Source: an uncultured Pseudoalteromonas sp. (lineage in GTDB: Bacteria; Pseudomonadota; Gammaproteobacteria; Enterobacterales; Alteromonadaceae). From it: 64,000 nt of DNA. Within the stretch, counting starts at the first letter, position 1; the number at the start of each line of letters is the position of its first letter. The stretch is taken from contig CANLRB010000009.1 of the NCBI GenBank assembly GCA_947493455.1, positions 1 through 64,000 on the forward strand, given 5' to 3'. Shown here in pieces: positions 26,770-37,100 of the stretch. The translations under genes were made by a program, and so were the position numbers. The notes under the pieces are model-generated. The model did not search any database, had not been told where the DNA came from, and saw only the letters and a program-made list of their open reading frames with translations.

Positions 26770-27663
26770 TTAACTCAATTGCAGACGTTCAAGCAATGCT
26801 TTTAAAACAATCTGATCTTCCTCAGGAATTGGCATAAGTGGTGCAGGTAAGCAGTTACCGTCGCACAACCCAAGTATTTTCGATGCCGCAGCCATGACAC
26901 GCAAGCCTCCACCATTACGTGCAAACAATTGCCATAACTCATCTAAATTTGGCTGTTGTAACTCACTTGTCGTTACAACATTTGATTGCACAGAATGAAT
27001 AATTTGCTTAACCAGATTCGGAAATAACCCGCCAATGACTGATAACCACAGATCACAACCCGCAGCCATTCCTGCTGCACCATACATATCGCCGCTCACA
27101 CCAATGCCAACATGTTGCGGCACCAACTTACGTAATGTCGCTAATCGCGTTGCTCCTTGCTCTGTCGCAAACGGCATTCCTGGGACTTTAATTGATGCCA
27201 CATTCGGCAACTGAGTAATGCGTCTATAGAGCTCATCGCTAAATGTAAAATTAGTACAACGTGGGTTTTCGTATACGCAAAGAGGCACCGAGAGTTCTTT
27301 CGTCACCGATTGAAATAATGAATAAACCTCGCTCTCATTGAGTGGATGATATGACACCGGCGCCAAGAGTACCGCGTTAACGCCCGCTTTTTGCGCTGCT
27401 TCTGCATTTTTAAGTACATCGATGGTTCTAAGCGACCCGATGCCAGCCATTACTGGTATATCACCTGCCATCGCAACTGTTTTTTGTGCCACGCTTGTTA
27501 ATTCATCGCGTGATAAATAAGGATATAGTCCGGTTGAGCCCATCGCACAAATCGAGTCAACTTTAGCCGTCACTAAATTATCCAGCAAACGTTCAAATGC
27601 TGAAAAATCAATTTTGTCATTTTTAAAAGGGGTGAGAGGAAACGCACTTAAACCAGTAAACAT
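26770..27663 (-). CDS. Dihydrodipicolinate synthase/N-acetylneuraminate lyase family aldolase
   Basis: 297 aa from ATG at 27663, which has AGGAG 6 nt upstream; the open frame runs 30 codons further into the promoter region and is not coding there. The TIM barrel opens GLSAFPLTPFKND, then GSTGLYPYLSRDE (substrate loop), LCVYENPR with the catalytic Tyr, ASIKVPGM with the Schiff-base Lys, and GVSGDMYGAAGMAAGCD. The family condenses or cleaves pyruvate-linked keto acids. DapA itself is unlikely because the gene is coupled to a transporter and a MocR regulator. The true substrate is unknown. Confidence 0.88.
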   Translation of the reverse strand: MFTGLSAFPLTPFKNDKIDFSAFERLLDNLVTAKVDSICAMGSTGLYPYLSRDELTSVAQKTVAMAGDIPVMAGIGSLRTIDVLKNAEAAQKAGVNAVLLAPVSYHPLNESEVYSLFQSVTKELSVPLCVYENPRCTNFTFSDELYRRITQLPNVASIKVPGMPFATEQGATRLATLRKLVPQHVGIGVSGDMYGAAGMAAGCDLWLSVIGGLFPNLVKQIIHSVQSNVVTTSELQQPNLDELWQLFARNGGGLRVMAAASKILGLCDGNCLPAPLMPIPEEDQIVLKALLERLQLS

Positions 27664-27705
27664 TTGAGCTCCTATTTGTGTAGAATGTAACACATTAAAT
27701 AAAAA

Positions 27706-27760
27706 GACAAGTTGCACCACAACTTTGTCACAAGACATTAAATATATTGTCATAGGACAA
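27706..27760. promoter_or_regulatory. Candidate MocR operator with TTGTC/GACAA half-sites
   Basis: GACAA at 27706-27710, TTGTC at 27725-27729 and 27747-27751, and GACAA at 27756-27760. The last two form TTGTC-4-GACAA, and the two TTGTC are 22 bp apart, close to two helical turns. They fill the 99-bp divergent gap, and the final one abuts the MocR start codon. MocR proteins bind repeated half-sites in such gaps. Prediction only. Confidence 0.5.
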
Positions 27761-27762
27761 AA

Positions 27763-29067
27763 ATGAAAGTCAAGATATTAGGTGGATCTGCAATCGAAAT
27801 TTTTGATTCGATCCGACAATTAACCAATGATGGTCAACTCCAGCCGGGCGATAACTTGCCGTCAGTAAGGGAGCTGGCACAGCAACTTGGTGTTAACAGA
27901 AATACCGTATCTGCCGCGTATCAACGCTTGACCAAAGCCGGTATCGCTATTACACAAGGCCGTTTGGGCACACGTATTTGCCAACGTAATAATGCCGGTG
28001 AACAAGAAGGTAAGACTGAAACTAGCTTATTCGATTTAGCCGATGGCAGTCCAAAACGAGAATGGTTACCCGATTTAAACCAAGTTGCTGAAAAAACACA
28101 CTTTAACCAGTTTTTGTACGGTGAAGCGCCCATTTTAAGTCGTATTATTGAATACGGTAACGCATGGTTTTCACCGACCTGCCCGGCCAATTTTTCGATC
28201 ACCTTGTGCAATGGCGCAATTGATAGTTTGGAGCGACTAATGGCGGCACATTTAGTGCCGGGAGACACTGTCATCGTTGAAGATCCTTGCTACATAAGCT
28301 CAGCAAATGCCATTCGCCTGGCTGGTTTGCAAGTGATGGGCGCCAACGTTGACGAACAAGGCCTTTGCCCAAAAGCTCTTAAAACTGCCCTTGAAAAAGG
28401 CGCTAAAGCAGTTCTTATCACACCACGTGCACACAATCCAACAGGCGCAAACTTAACAAAAGAACGTGCACTGCAACTAAAAGCAGTACTTCGCGACTAC
28501 CCTAATGTACTGGTAATGGAAGATGATCATTTTGCACTACTTGCAATTTCTGAGCATCATTCAGTGATCCCTGAAACCACCCGGCACTGGGCCGTTTTTC
28601 GCTCGGTATCCAAAGGGCTTGGCCCCGATTTACGCATGGCGTTCGTCGCCGCCGACAGTGAAACAATACAACGCATTAATACACGTTTAGCGCCCGGCAT
28701 GTCATGGGTCAGCCGCGTGTTGCAATCACTCGTTTTCACCTGCCTCACTGAAAAAATATTTCAGCAACATCTAGAAAAAAGCAAAAAAAGCTGCGAACTG
28801 CTTCGAATTAACGCTATAAAAGCGCTAAAACAACATAATATCCAAGTAAACACAGTCACTGATGGACTTAATATATGGATCCCTGTCGGCGGTGATTGTA
28901 AGGCAGCTGCCTACGAGTTATCACGTAAAGGATGGTTAGTGCGCCCCGGAACAAGTTTTGATATTAAGCGCACATCACAGGCTATTCGCGTCAGTATTCA
29001 AAACTTAGATGAAGAATCAGCGAACAAATTTGCTGACGACTTAGCATCGGTATTGACTAAAAATTAA
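27763..29067 (+). CDS. MocR/PdxR-type regulator (GntR wHTH fused to class-I aminotransferase fold)
   Basis: 434 aa. Residues about 8-75 are a GntR winged helix (LQPGDNLPSVRELAQQLGVN, RNTVSAAYQRL, ITQGRLGT). The remainder is a type I PLP aminotransferase fold with TLCNGAIDSLERL, DTVIVEDPCY, HNPTGANL, VMEDDHF and FRSVSKGLGPDLRMAF, where Lys284 should bind PLP. MocR proteins usually use PLP or a PLP-amino-acid adduct as effector. It is divergent from the aldolase-MFS pair and convergent with phzF, and should regulate the pair. The ATG follows the candidate operator directly. Confidence 0.93.
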   Translation: MKVKILGGSAIEIFDSIRQLTNDGQLQPGDNLPSVRELAQQLGVNRNTVSAAYQRLTKAGIAITQGRLGTRICQRNNAGEQEGKTETSLFDLADGSPKREWLPDLNQVAEKTHFNQFLYGEAPILSRIIEYGNAWFSPTCPANFSITLCNGAIDSLERLMAAHLVPGDTVIVEDPCYISSANAIRLAGLQVMGANVDEQGLCPKALKTALEKGAKAVLITPRAHNPTGANLTKERALQLKAVLRDYPNVLVMEDDHFALLAISEHHSVIPETTRHWAVFRSVSKGLGPDLRMAFVAADSETIQRINTRLAPGMSWVSRVLQSLVFTCLTEKIFQQHLEKSKKSCELLRINAIKALKQHNIQVNTVTDGLNIWIPVGGDCKAAAYELSRKGWLVRPGTSFDIKRTSQAIRVSIQNLDEESANKFADDLASVLTKN

Positions 29068-29073
29068 TACAAC

Positions 29074-29109
29074 AAAAACATAACCTGCTTTTGGGCAGGT
29101 TATGTTTTT
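29074..29109. terminator. Bidirectional terminator overlapping the phzF stop codon
   Basis: AAAAACATAACCTGC (29074-29088) and GCAGGTTATGTTTTT (29095-29109) form a perfect 15-bp stem with a 6-nt loop and T runs on both strands. The stop codon of the minus-strand PhzF gene at 29100-29102 is inside the stem. Confidence 0.9.
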
Positions 29110-29885
29110 ACAAAAATCGTGCCTTGAAGATAATCGGCAGCACGCCCTGTGAGTATCACTCTCTCACCTTCGACTTGGCATTCTACCCGTCCTGTTCGCT
29201 TCGAAAGTTGCAGCCCGACTAAGGTTGTTTTTGTCAGTTGTTCACTCCAAAATGGCGCAAGTTCGCAATGGGCAGAGCCCGTCACCGGATCTTCATCGAC
29301 TTTCAATTTCGGAAAAAAGCAGCGACTCACAAAATCAACGTTATCGCCTGGTGCAGTAATAACAACACCGCGAAGATCAAGCTGCGATAATTTTGCAAAA
29401 TCAGGTTTCACTGAACGAAGTTCCGCCTCACTTTGCAAAACAACAACATAATCAAATGCAGACAGCACTTGTTTTGGTGTCACTCCGAGACCATCAACAA
29501 GTGCACTCGGAACCGCTACCGGTGTTGGCATGCTCGCCGGAAAATTCATACGATAACGTGCCCCGACCTTCTCAACCACAAGCTCGCCACTTCGGGTCTG
29601 AAACTCAATTTTTTGACCCATAAAGTCAAGTTTTGTAAAAAGAACATGCGCAGTCGCGAGCGTCGCATGACCACACAAATCGACCTCATTTTCAGGAGTA
29701 AACCAACGCAGAGAAAATGCGTTGTTTTCGGCAACAAAAAACGCTGTTTCCGATAAATTATTTTCTTCTGCTATTTTTTGCAATACCTCATCTGGCAGCC
29801 ATGAGTCTAACGGGCATACCGCCGCTGGATTACCTTCAAAAACATTTTCGGCAAAGGCGTCAACTTGATAAATACGTAATTCCAT
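29100..29885 (-). CDS. PhzF family isomerase/epimerase
   Basis: 261 aa. The start IYQVDAFAENVFEGNPAAVC is the family signature; NNLSETAFFV carries the catalytic Glu, DLCGHATLATAHVL and DPVTGSAHCELAPFW the binding-site glycines of both halves of the diaminopimelate-epimerase-like fold. PhzF itself isomerises DHHA in phenazine synthesis, but isolated homologues have mostly unknown substrates and no phenazine genes are present. It is convergent with MocR, so a shared pathway with the aldolase is possible but unproven. The ribosome-binding site is AAAGGAAAAAA before ATG at 29885. Confidence 0.92.
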   Translation of the reverse strand: MELRIYQVDAFAENVFEGNPAAVCPLDSWLPDEVLQKIAEENNLSETAFFVAENNAFSLRWFTPENEVDLCGHATLATAHVLFTKLDFMGQKIEFQTRSGELVVEKVGARYRMNFPASMPTPVAVPSALVDGLGVTPKQVLSAFDYVVVLQSEAELRSVKPDFAKLSQLDLRGVVITAPGDNVDFVSRCFFPKLKVDEDPVTGSAHCELAPFWSEQLTKTTLVGLQLSKRTGRVECQVEGERVILTGRAADYLQGTIFVKT

Positions 29886-30025
29886 TTTTTTCCTTTATTA
29901 TGTGATACTGACTCATTACTTAGCGCTAAAACTCAGCAACTGGCCATTTTTTTGTTAAGAGCTTCGTAAAATCGCTATGTTAATTTCGCTACAAAGAGGT
30001 ATTGCTACTCTTTTCAAGCAACACA

Positions 30026-31318
30026 TCACGACCCAACAACTCGGTTTTTTCCTTGGTGTTTCGCTGTATACATGTTTTGGTCGGCAATACGAATAAGGTC
30101 TTCTGCATTTATGTCATCATTTTGATAAAAAGCAACGCCGAGACTTGCGCTAATTGCAACCGTTTGCAATACGCCCTGCCCGTCTTTAACTTGGTATTCT
30201 CGAGCAATGAATTCCACCGCCTTTTGTGCCAGCAACAAGGCGTCATCGCGGTTGTTTATTTGCGGTAGACAAATTAAAAATTCATCACCACCCAAACGCC
30301 CGACTGTGTCTGACTCTCGAAACGTTGATTTTAGGCGCTTTGCGACCTGTTTTAACAACTCATCCCCAGTACCGTGACCGTAGGTGTCATTGACCGCTTT
30401 AAACCCGTCTAAGTCGATAAACATCACGGCCATGAGCATGCGCTCTCGTTTAGCAAATAACAAGGCTGAGGTCAGTTTTTCTTTCGTAAGCCAGACTGAA
30501 GGGAGTTTCGTTAACGGATCAAAGTGGGCAATTTTCTTAAGCGCTTCTTTCGTTTGTTTGAGCTCTTTTATCGTGTCATAAAGTTCAGTGACATCATATT
30601 CAGTGACTAAAAATATATAATCACCATTAAGAGGATGGCGACTAATACGTATATCTACATTATGACGGCGCACTCCGCGATTAGTTGCCATTAAATGTTC
30701 ACGGCTACCGCCTTTATGATCATTAGCTAATAATTGACGCTTCTTTCCCTCCACAGGAGTTATAAAACGCACTGCAAAGTCACTGTGTGACTCACTTCCT
30801 TTTGGGTTACCATACCACTGTGTAAATGCAGGGTTTTCATACAATCTTTTACCTGTCATATCATAACAACTCACCGCAACAGCGGTATAGCGCATTGCCT
30901 CTGCGAAAAGCAAATTCTCAGGTTGCTCATTAACATCCATTTGCTCACTAATAAATGCAATGATACCGCGATGCTTGTGAGGTCCAAGTAACACCGCAAC
31001 ATGGCGCATCAACATCACTTTCGGTTCGCCGTTCGGATAGGTTGTCCAAGGATCGTGCGTTAGACCATCAAGTGTCGCTTTAACAAACGTTTGCTCAGTC
31101 CGTTTGCGCGCACCTTCTGTATCACCCGACAAGTCTTTATCAACCAGCTCTTGCACTGTTTTCAGACCCCAAAAGTCGAGCGCTTTATTATTACCCCACC
31201 AAAATCCATGCCGGTCTAAATCGAATACCCAAATGGTATCTGGTGAAAAATTAAAGCCACCTAATTCATGTGGCGATTCAATAGTAGGCAAATGCTCAAC
31301 AGCGATATCTTGGTACAA
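30026..31318 (-). CDS. PAS-containing diguanylate cyclase
   Basis: 430 aa from a TTG at 31318 with GGGA about 7 nt upstream. Residues about 20-130 (IWVFDLDRHGFWWGN) and about 140-255 (YENPAFTQWYG; VTEYDVTELYD) look like two PAS domains. The GGDEF domain (about 265-430) has FDPLTKLPSVW, FIDLDGFKAVNDTYGH and RLGGDEFLICLP, with an RxxD inhibitory site (RESD) five residues before GGDEF, so it should make cyclic di-GMP and be feedback-inhibited. No membrane segment. The frame stays open for about 90 bases upstream of the TTG without a standard start codon, see findings. Confidence 0.9.
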   Translation of the reverse strand: MYQDIAVEHLPTIESPHELGGFNFSPDTIWVFDLDRHGFWWGNNKALDFWGLKTVQELVDKDLSGDTEGARKRTEQTFVKATLDGLTHDPWTTYPNGEPKVMLMRHVAVLLGPHKHRGIIAFISEQMDVNEQPENLLFAEAMRYTAVAVSCYDMTGKRLYENPAFTQWYGNPKGSESHSDFAVRFITPVEGKKRQLLANDHKGGSREHLMATNRGVRRHNVDIRISRHPLNGDYIFLVTEYDVTELYDTIKELKQTKEALKKIAHFDPLTKLPSVWLTKEKLTSALLFAKRERMLMAVMFIDLDGFKAVNDTYGHGTGDELLKQVAKRLKSTFRESDTVGRLGGDEFLICLPQINNRDDALLLAQKAVEFIAREYQVKDGQGVLQTVAISASLGVAFYQNDDINAEDLIRIADQNMYTAKHQGKNRVVGS

Positions 31319-31435
31319 ATGGAATTCCCAAACTTCAAAGAGGGTGCACTCCGATAATAGTCCGGGACTGGGGTGAATTTCAATGACTAGACGAGTTTTG
31401 ACAGATTCTCACACACACCGAGTCAAATATGCCAA

Positions 31436-32893
31436 CTATTTTGATTGTACTCGCACGTGACGCTTTAATATTCGTTGGCTCTCAATAACAACTTTCGGTT
31501 TCTTGCGCCATTGCCATAATAAATCTTGCGCCTGCTTATAACTTTTCTTTAAATCAACTATCGGATAAGGATAGTCAGCCCCTAAAGTAACGTTATACAT
31601 TAGCATTTCCATTTCGGACAGTTCCCATGGGCGATGAATCAACGGGGCTGGAACCTCTCGTAATTCCGTAACCCATTTTCTAACAAAATCACCACTGGGG
31701 TCTTTTTCTTCTCCTTGTTTAACTGGGTTGTAAATGCGAATCGTATTTATCCCTGTCACGCCAGCTTGCATCTGAAACTGACTGTAATGAATACCTGGCT
31801 CGAAATCTAAAAATAAACGGGCTAAATGGTGTACGCCTGAGCGCCAATCAAGTGCCAGGTGATGGCATAAAAAACTCACGAGCATCGCTCGCATTCGAAA
31901 GTTAATATATCCGGTTGCAATAAGACAGCGCATACAAGCGTCCACCATAGGAACCCCTGTATTGCCCGTTTGCCATGCGTTTAGCCGAAGTGCTGCAGGC
32001 TCACCTTCACAACGTGGCAAATCATCATATCCCATATTGATATGCTTGAATTCCATTTCGCATTCACTTTCAAATTTTTGTATAAAATGACAGTGCCAAT
32101 GAAGTCGTGAGCAAAACGCAACTAAACTTCGACGCCATCCCGGCGCTTGCCAATGAGCCAACACACTTTGATATATTTGTCTCAAACTCACATTACCCCA
32201 AGCCAAGTATGGCGACATTCGCGAACAATGTATCTTACTCAACATCGGACTCGATAAATTATAGGCATAGTGTTTACCGCGTTCGAGATAGAAATCCTCA
32301 AGCACTGACATAGCAACGGTTTCACCGCCTTGCTGAAACGTCGAATTGGCCATTTTTAACTTCGCTTTAACAGATCCAAGTCGACATGCTAACCGTTCAT
32401 TATAAAACCAGTTAACACCTGCTAAGTCTGTATCAGCACAGGGTGCACGCATCGTCACTTGCCAATTGTTATCCCAATTTTCACGATTACTAATGCCACG
32501 TTGCACCGCGCCTGATGGCGCTTCAAACCACACGATTGCGTGTTTTTTACACCAGTTAGAAATCTGTCTATCGCGTTGAAAGGTATTATTTAAGCCAATC
32601 TCCTGATGAGAGAACAAAGCGCCAATACCATATTCTTTCGCAATTAGTTCGAAGCTTTGTTCAGCACTTTCAGTCGATACCCAAAGCGATGCTTGGGGTA
32701 TACGAGTTAAAATGTCTTCCAATGATTCAATTACAAACTGCCAATGACGCTGCGTGTAATGGGGATCGCTCAGTAACATAGGTTCAAAAAAATAGACTAA
32801 TAAAACAGGTAACCCCGACTCAACCGCTTTTACAAGCGGCATGTGATCTTGCAATCTTAAATCTCGTTTTAGCCAAACAATCGCAACACTCAT
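31436..32893 (-). CDS. Cryptochrome/photolyase family protein (class III/plant-cryptochrome-like)
   Basis: 485 aa. The antenna domain starts [18 protein letters not shown], the classical photolyase opening. The FAD domain contains [62 protein letters not shown], and the C-terminal [20 protein letters not shown] and FVRKWVTEL. The [10 protein letters not shown] block and MRAMLVSFL fit the proteobacterial group close to class III CPD photolyases and plant cryptochromes rather than DASH. This is the third photolyase-type gene in the window. It ends 118 bp before the PAS-GGDEF gene on the same strand. Confidence 0.92.
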   Translation of the reverse strand: MSVAIVWLKRDLRLQDHMPLVKAVESGLPVLLVYFFEPMLLSDPHYTQRHWQFVIESLEDILTRIPQASLWVSTESAEQSFELIAKEYGIGALFSHQEIGLNNTFQRDRQISNWCKKHAIVWFEAPSGAVQRGISNRENWDNNWQVTMRAPCADTDLAGVNWFYNERLACRLGSVKAKLKMANSTFQQGGETVAMSVLEDFYLERGKHYAYNLSSPMLSKIHCSRMSPYLAWGNVSLRQIYQSVLAHWQAPGWRRSLVAFCSRLHWHCHFIQKFESECEMEFKHINMGYDDLPRCEGEPAALRLNAWQTGNTGVPMVDACMRCLIATGYINFRMRAMLVSFLCHHLALDWRSGVHHLARLFLDFEPGIHYSQFQMQAGVTGINTIRIYNPVKQGEEKDPSGDFVRKWVTELREVPAPLIHRPWELSEMEMLMYNVTLGADYPYPIVDLKKSYKQAQDLLWQWRKKPKVVIESQRILKRHVRVQSK

Positions 32894-33136
32894 TCAATCT
32901 AAATCCTATGTAAAAACGTATAGCAGGAGTTACTGCGAGCTATCGTGTGTTTTGACACAAGCATGGCTGGTGACTCTCATATTCAAACTTTGTTAACTCT
33001 TTGCTTTACGTTTAAATACGCGAACAAGTTCAAATATAGTGAAGATATAGTAGGTGCGATATCACCATGCGCTTTTTGAATGAATAAAAATTGTTGATAA
33101 AGTACAACCTATTGCGCTTATAAAAGTAAACACAAA
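32894..33136. other. Divergent intergenic region, 243 bp
   Basis: Spacer between the photolyase and the old yellow enzyme gene. I see no palindrome or RNA; promoters for both genes are expected here. Confidence 0.3.
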
Positions 33137-34141
33137 ATGAAACGACTATTACCATTAGAAATAGGAAAAAAAAACCTAAAAAATAGACTTGTAGTGCCGC
33201 CTATGGCCTCTCAAACTGCAACTACAGAAGGTTACGCAACAAATCAAACCATCGCCCACTATGAATCTTTATGTCAATCAGGTGCGGGTCTTGTTATGGT
33301 TGAATACAGCTTCGTCGATATCTCGGGTCGCAGCGAACCAAACCAACTTGGTGCGCATAGCGATAACTGTATTCAAGGTATAACGAAAATTGCTTCTGCG
33401 ATTCATAAGCAAGGTGCACTGGCAGGTTTTCAATTGACCCATTGTGGTGGTAAGGCGCAACTTGATGTATGTCCAGACCTGCAAGCTCCAGCAGGAGTGA
33501 CTGTACCAGCGTATGACCGCGAACTGCCTAAGCCTCGCACTATGTCCGTTGATGACATCCAACATTGGCAAGATTCGTTTATTTTAGCTTCACAACGTGT
33601 CGCACAGGCTGGCTATGATTTTGTTGAGCTTCATTGTGCCCACGGTTACGGTTTAAACCAATTTCTTTCACCAATAACAAACCAACGAACTGATCAGTAT
33701 GGCGGCAACCTTCGTAATCGTGCTAAGTTGGTTGTTGATATCATTAAAGGAATAAAGAAAACAACAAACCTCAGTGTGATGACGCGCATACCCGGGCAAG
33801 ACTTATACCCCGGAGGGTTAAATCAAAATGATATCGTTTCGGTATGCCATTTATTAATCGACGCGGGCGTCGATGTAATCGATGTATCGTCCGGTATTGG
33901 AGGATGGAATCGTCCCAAAGATAGACGTGGCGAAGGTTTTCTGGTTGCAGAAGCGCATTACCTCAAAAGCGCAAATTTAGCTGTGCCGATTATTGGTGTT
34001 GGCGGTATTGAAAGTACTAAATACATTGAACATGCATTAAGCAATAATTACTTAGACTTAGTTGCTGTTGGCAGAGCAATTCTCAAAGGGCCACTTGAGT
34101 TTAATAAACACTTCAATTCCCACCTCGATTTATCTTCATAA
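33137..34141 (+). CDS. Old yellow enzyme family NADH:flavin oxidoreductase
   Basis: 334 aa TIM barrel. It opens LKNRLVVPPMASQTAT (FMN phosphate/isoalloxazine region), then GLVMVEYSFVD, GFQLTHCGGKAQ, the YDFVELHCAHGYGLNQFLSP loop with the substrate-binding His pair, TNQRTDQYGGNLRNR, and VVAVGR-like VAVGRAIL at the FMN phosphate site. These enzymes reduce activated alkenes with NAD(P)H. Single-gene unit with a terminator; its position beside flavoproteins is probably coincidental. Physiological substrate unknown, oxidative or electrophile stress is likely. Confidence 0.93.
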   Translation: MKRLLPLEIGKKNLKNRLVVPPMASQTATTEGYATNQTIAHYESLCQSGAGLVMVEYSFVDISGRSEPNQLGAHSDNCIQGITKIASAIHKQGALAGFQLTHCGGKAQLDVCPDLQAPAGVTVPAYDRELPKPRTMSVDDIQHWQDSFILASQRVAQAGYDFVELHCAHGYGLNQFLSPITNQRTDQYGGNLRNRAKLVVDIIKGIKKTTNLSVMTRIPGQDLYPGGLNQNDIVSVCHLLIDAGVDVIDVSSGIGGWNRPKDRRGEGFLVAEAHYLKSANLAVPIIGVGGIESTKYIEHALSNNYLDLVAVGRAILKGPLEFNKHFNSHLDLSS

Positions 34142-34151
34142 TAAACATAAA

Positions 34152-34179
34152 AAAGCGACGCTTTATTTGGCGCCGCTTT
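34152..34179. terminator. Bidirectional terminator
   Basis: AAAGCGACGC (34152-34161) and GCGCCGCTTT (34170-34179) form a 10-bp stem with one A-C mismatch and an 8-nt loop between convergent genes. Confidence 0.7.
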
Positions 34180-34199
34180 GTCTCCATAACAAATCTAAT

Positions 34200-37100
34200 T
34201 TAGTTCATGCTAATAGGTGCACCTTCTGTCCAAGGACCACCCGCATCGATAACTGCTTTTTGTAGTGCTGGGATCAGTGACTCATACAACACATTAATTC
34301 GTTTACTGACCGTCTCTAAACCTTCAAGTGCATAACCAAACTGCTCTTTGTGCTGTTTCGTTGGTCCATAATTCGACCAAGCAGCTGACATTGCATAGCC
34401 TAGGCGACTTGAAATATTGGCTGGTTTTGCTCCTTTACGATTTTGTGATTTAAGGCCATATAACGCTAAATTAATTGCGTTAATTTCAGTTTGAATCTCG
34501 CCATACTGAGTTTCAAGCACTTGAATGTTGCTTGGCGTGTTAGAAATCGCAATGCGTAACGCTTTCATCGTCTTTTCAGCACCTTTTAAGGCTGAATTTA
34601 GTGCCGCTGTGCGTTGCTGCGCTGCCACAATTTGTTTACCAAATTCAAGTACTGCCTCGTCTGAATTGTTTTTCAGTGCAGCTTGGTAAATCGCTTGTAA
34701 TTCAAACTCAACAGGCTCAGCTAATTGAGTGACAGCACTGCCCTCACGCTTATATAGAGTTGCACTATAAGTACCCGGTGCTGCCATAAGCGAACTGCCA
34801 TAAGGCTTGCCTTTTACAACTGCCGCAGTTTTGCTATATGTCATATCCCATGTAATACGATGTAAACCTTTTGAAGTCTTACCATTTACGCGGTTAATAA
34901 CATTACCTGCGGTATCTTTAATCTCAATGTAAACTGCAGGTTTCGCTTCTTGGTTTTCTTTCTCAATTGCTTCCCACGTTGGATATTTCGGATACTTTTT
35001 ATCTTTCACCATTTTCTTTTCGGCTTTTTTACGCTGCTGTTTTAACGTAGTTAAACCATCTTTAAGGAAATAGGTTAACGTTGCACCGTGAGCCGGGTTT
35101 TTCGCTGAAAAGCTATCATTACCATCTGTGTTAGTATGATTTCGATCTAACTTAAACCATTTCACAGGACGACTTGGCGCAAAAAGTAACGCGTCTTCTT
35201 CCATTGCTTTTTCCGTCAGCTGACGAAGCGGTGCATAGTCATCGAGAATATAAATACCGCGGCCAAATGTTCCTGCAACGAGGTCATTTTCACGGCGCTG
35301 TATTTTAACATCGCGCGTTGAAATCGTTGGCATACCGCCATTAAGTTCTAGCCATTTTTTACCGCCATCGACACTGAAGAAAATACCAAACTCCGTACCA
35401 ATAAAGAGTAAGTCTTTATTCACGTGATCTTGTACGATACGCCAAACAAGGTGTTTGTCGGGAATCGTTTTAGCCAGTGATTTCCATTTTTTACCTAGGT
35501 TTGTTGATTTAATTAAATAAGGTTTAAAGTCGCCTTCTTTGTGGTTATCAAGCGCGACATATACTGTATTTGGATCAAATAAGTCAGCGCGAATATCATT
35601 AACGTAGGCGTTCTCTGGAATTCCCTTTACTTTTTTAAGGTCAATTTTCTTCCAATTTTTACCGCCATCGGTTGATACTTGAATCAAACCATCATCGGTG
35701 CCTACCCATAAAATGTTTTCATCAACAGGGCTTTCTGCAAAGTTTGCGATAGTGTGAAAATTTGACATCGCATATAAATCCCAGCCAGCTTCAACAGACC
35801 AAGTACGGCCCATCATCGGCATGTGCATACGATTACCGTCTTTGGTCAAATCTCCTGAAATTGGCGTCCAACTGTCGCCGCGATCATCTGAGCGCCATAC
35901 ACGTTGTGATGCAAAATAAAGACGTTTTGGGTCATGCGCAGACACATTTATCGGTGCATCCCAGTTGAATCGCTCGGCGGGATCGCCCGGCAATGGCTGT
36001 GGTTTAATATAAACGTTTTCACCGGTTTTAACATCGCGACGCGTCAGGTTACCCTGCTGCCACTGTGAATACATAATATCCGGATTGCCTGGCTCAACCG
36101 CAGGTTGATGTCCATCTCCGCCCAAGGTTAAAAACCAGTCTTTGTTTTTAATACCTTCAGCACGATTAGTGCGCGATGGACCACCTTGCGTATTGTTATC
36201 TTGCGCACCAGCATAAACGGTATAAAACGGTTTAGAATCATCTGGCGCAACTTTATAAAATTGGGTCAATGGTAAATTTGCAATAAAACGGAATGTATCC
36301 ATACGATCATGTGACATGTAGATACCGCCGTCAGAACCAATCAACACAAAATCTGGGTCTGTTGGGTGAAACGCAAAGGCGTGATCATCAACATGTTTGC
36401 GTTCCGTGCTAATGGGTGTCCATGTTTTACCACCATCATTGGATACTTTACTGAAATTACTCGCTATATAAACACGATCAAACTGGTGTTGATCAGCAAA
36501 AATTTCTTGATAATAGTGAGGGCCGGTTCCGCCGCCAACTTCGTCTGACATTTTAGTCCAACTTGTACCGCGGTTTTCAGAGCGGTAAAAACCCCCTTTG
36601 CGATTATCGGTTTCAATTGTCGCATAAAGCACATCTGGATCCATCGGTGAAATCGCCATTCCAATTTTACCCATGTTGCCAGCCGGTAAACCGGTTTTCA
36701 ATTTAGTCCAAGTTTCACCCCCATCATCAGAGGTGTGAATACCCGCACCAGGGCCAGTACCAACATAAGATGCAACGGTACGTTGACGAGACCAAGTGGC
36801 TGCATATAATTTATTTGGGTTACGTGGGTCAATGAGCAGTGATGTCACACCTGTCCATTCATCGTCTGGTTTAAGAACTTGTTTCCAAGTTTTACCGCCA
36901 TCGGTCGTTTTATAAAGGCCACGCTCACCGCCGCTTGACCATAGCGGCCCTTGCGCAGAAACCCATACAGTATTAGAGTCGGTTGGATGAACAATAATAT
37001 CAGAGATGCGCTCTGATTTTTTTAACCCCATATTTTTCCAGGTTTTACCACCATCAACCGATTTATAGACGCCATCACCAAAACTAATATGACGACCACC

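Noticed and set aside
27664-27753. 30 extra N-terminal codons of the DapA-like protein
   Set aside because: They lie in the divergent promoter/operator gap, and AGGAG marks the ATG at 27663.
27921-28274. 117-aa minus-strand open frame inside the MocR gene
   Set aside because: Antisense to a well-supported aminotransferase-fold gene; no ribosome-binding site or family.
29149-29756. Plus-strand open frames inside phzF
   Set aside because: Shadow frames of PhzF, which has conserved motifs on the minus strand.
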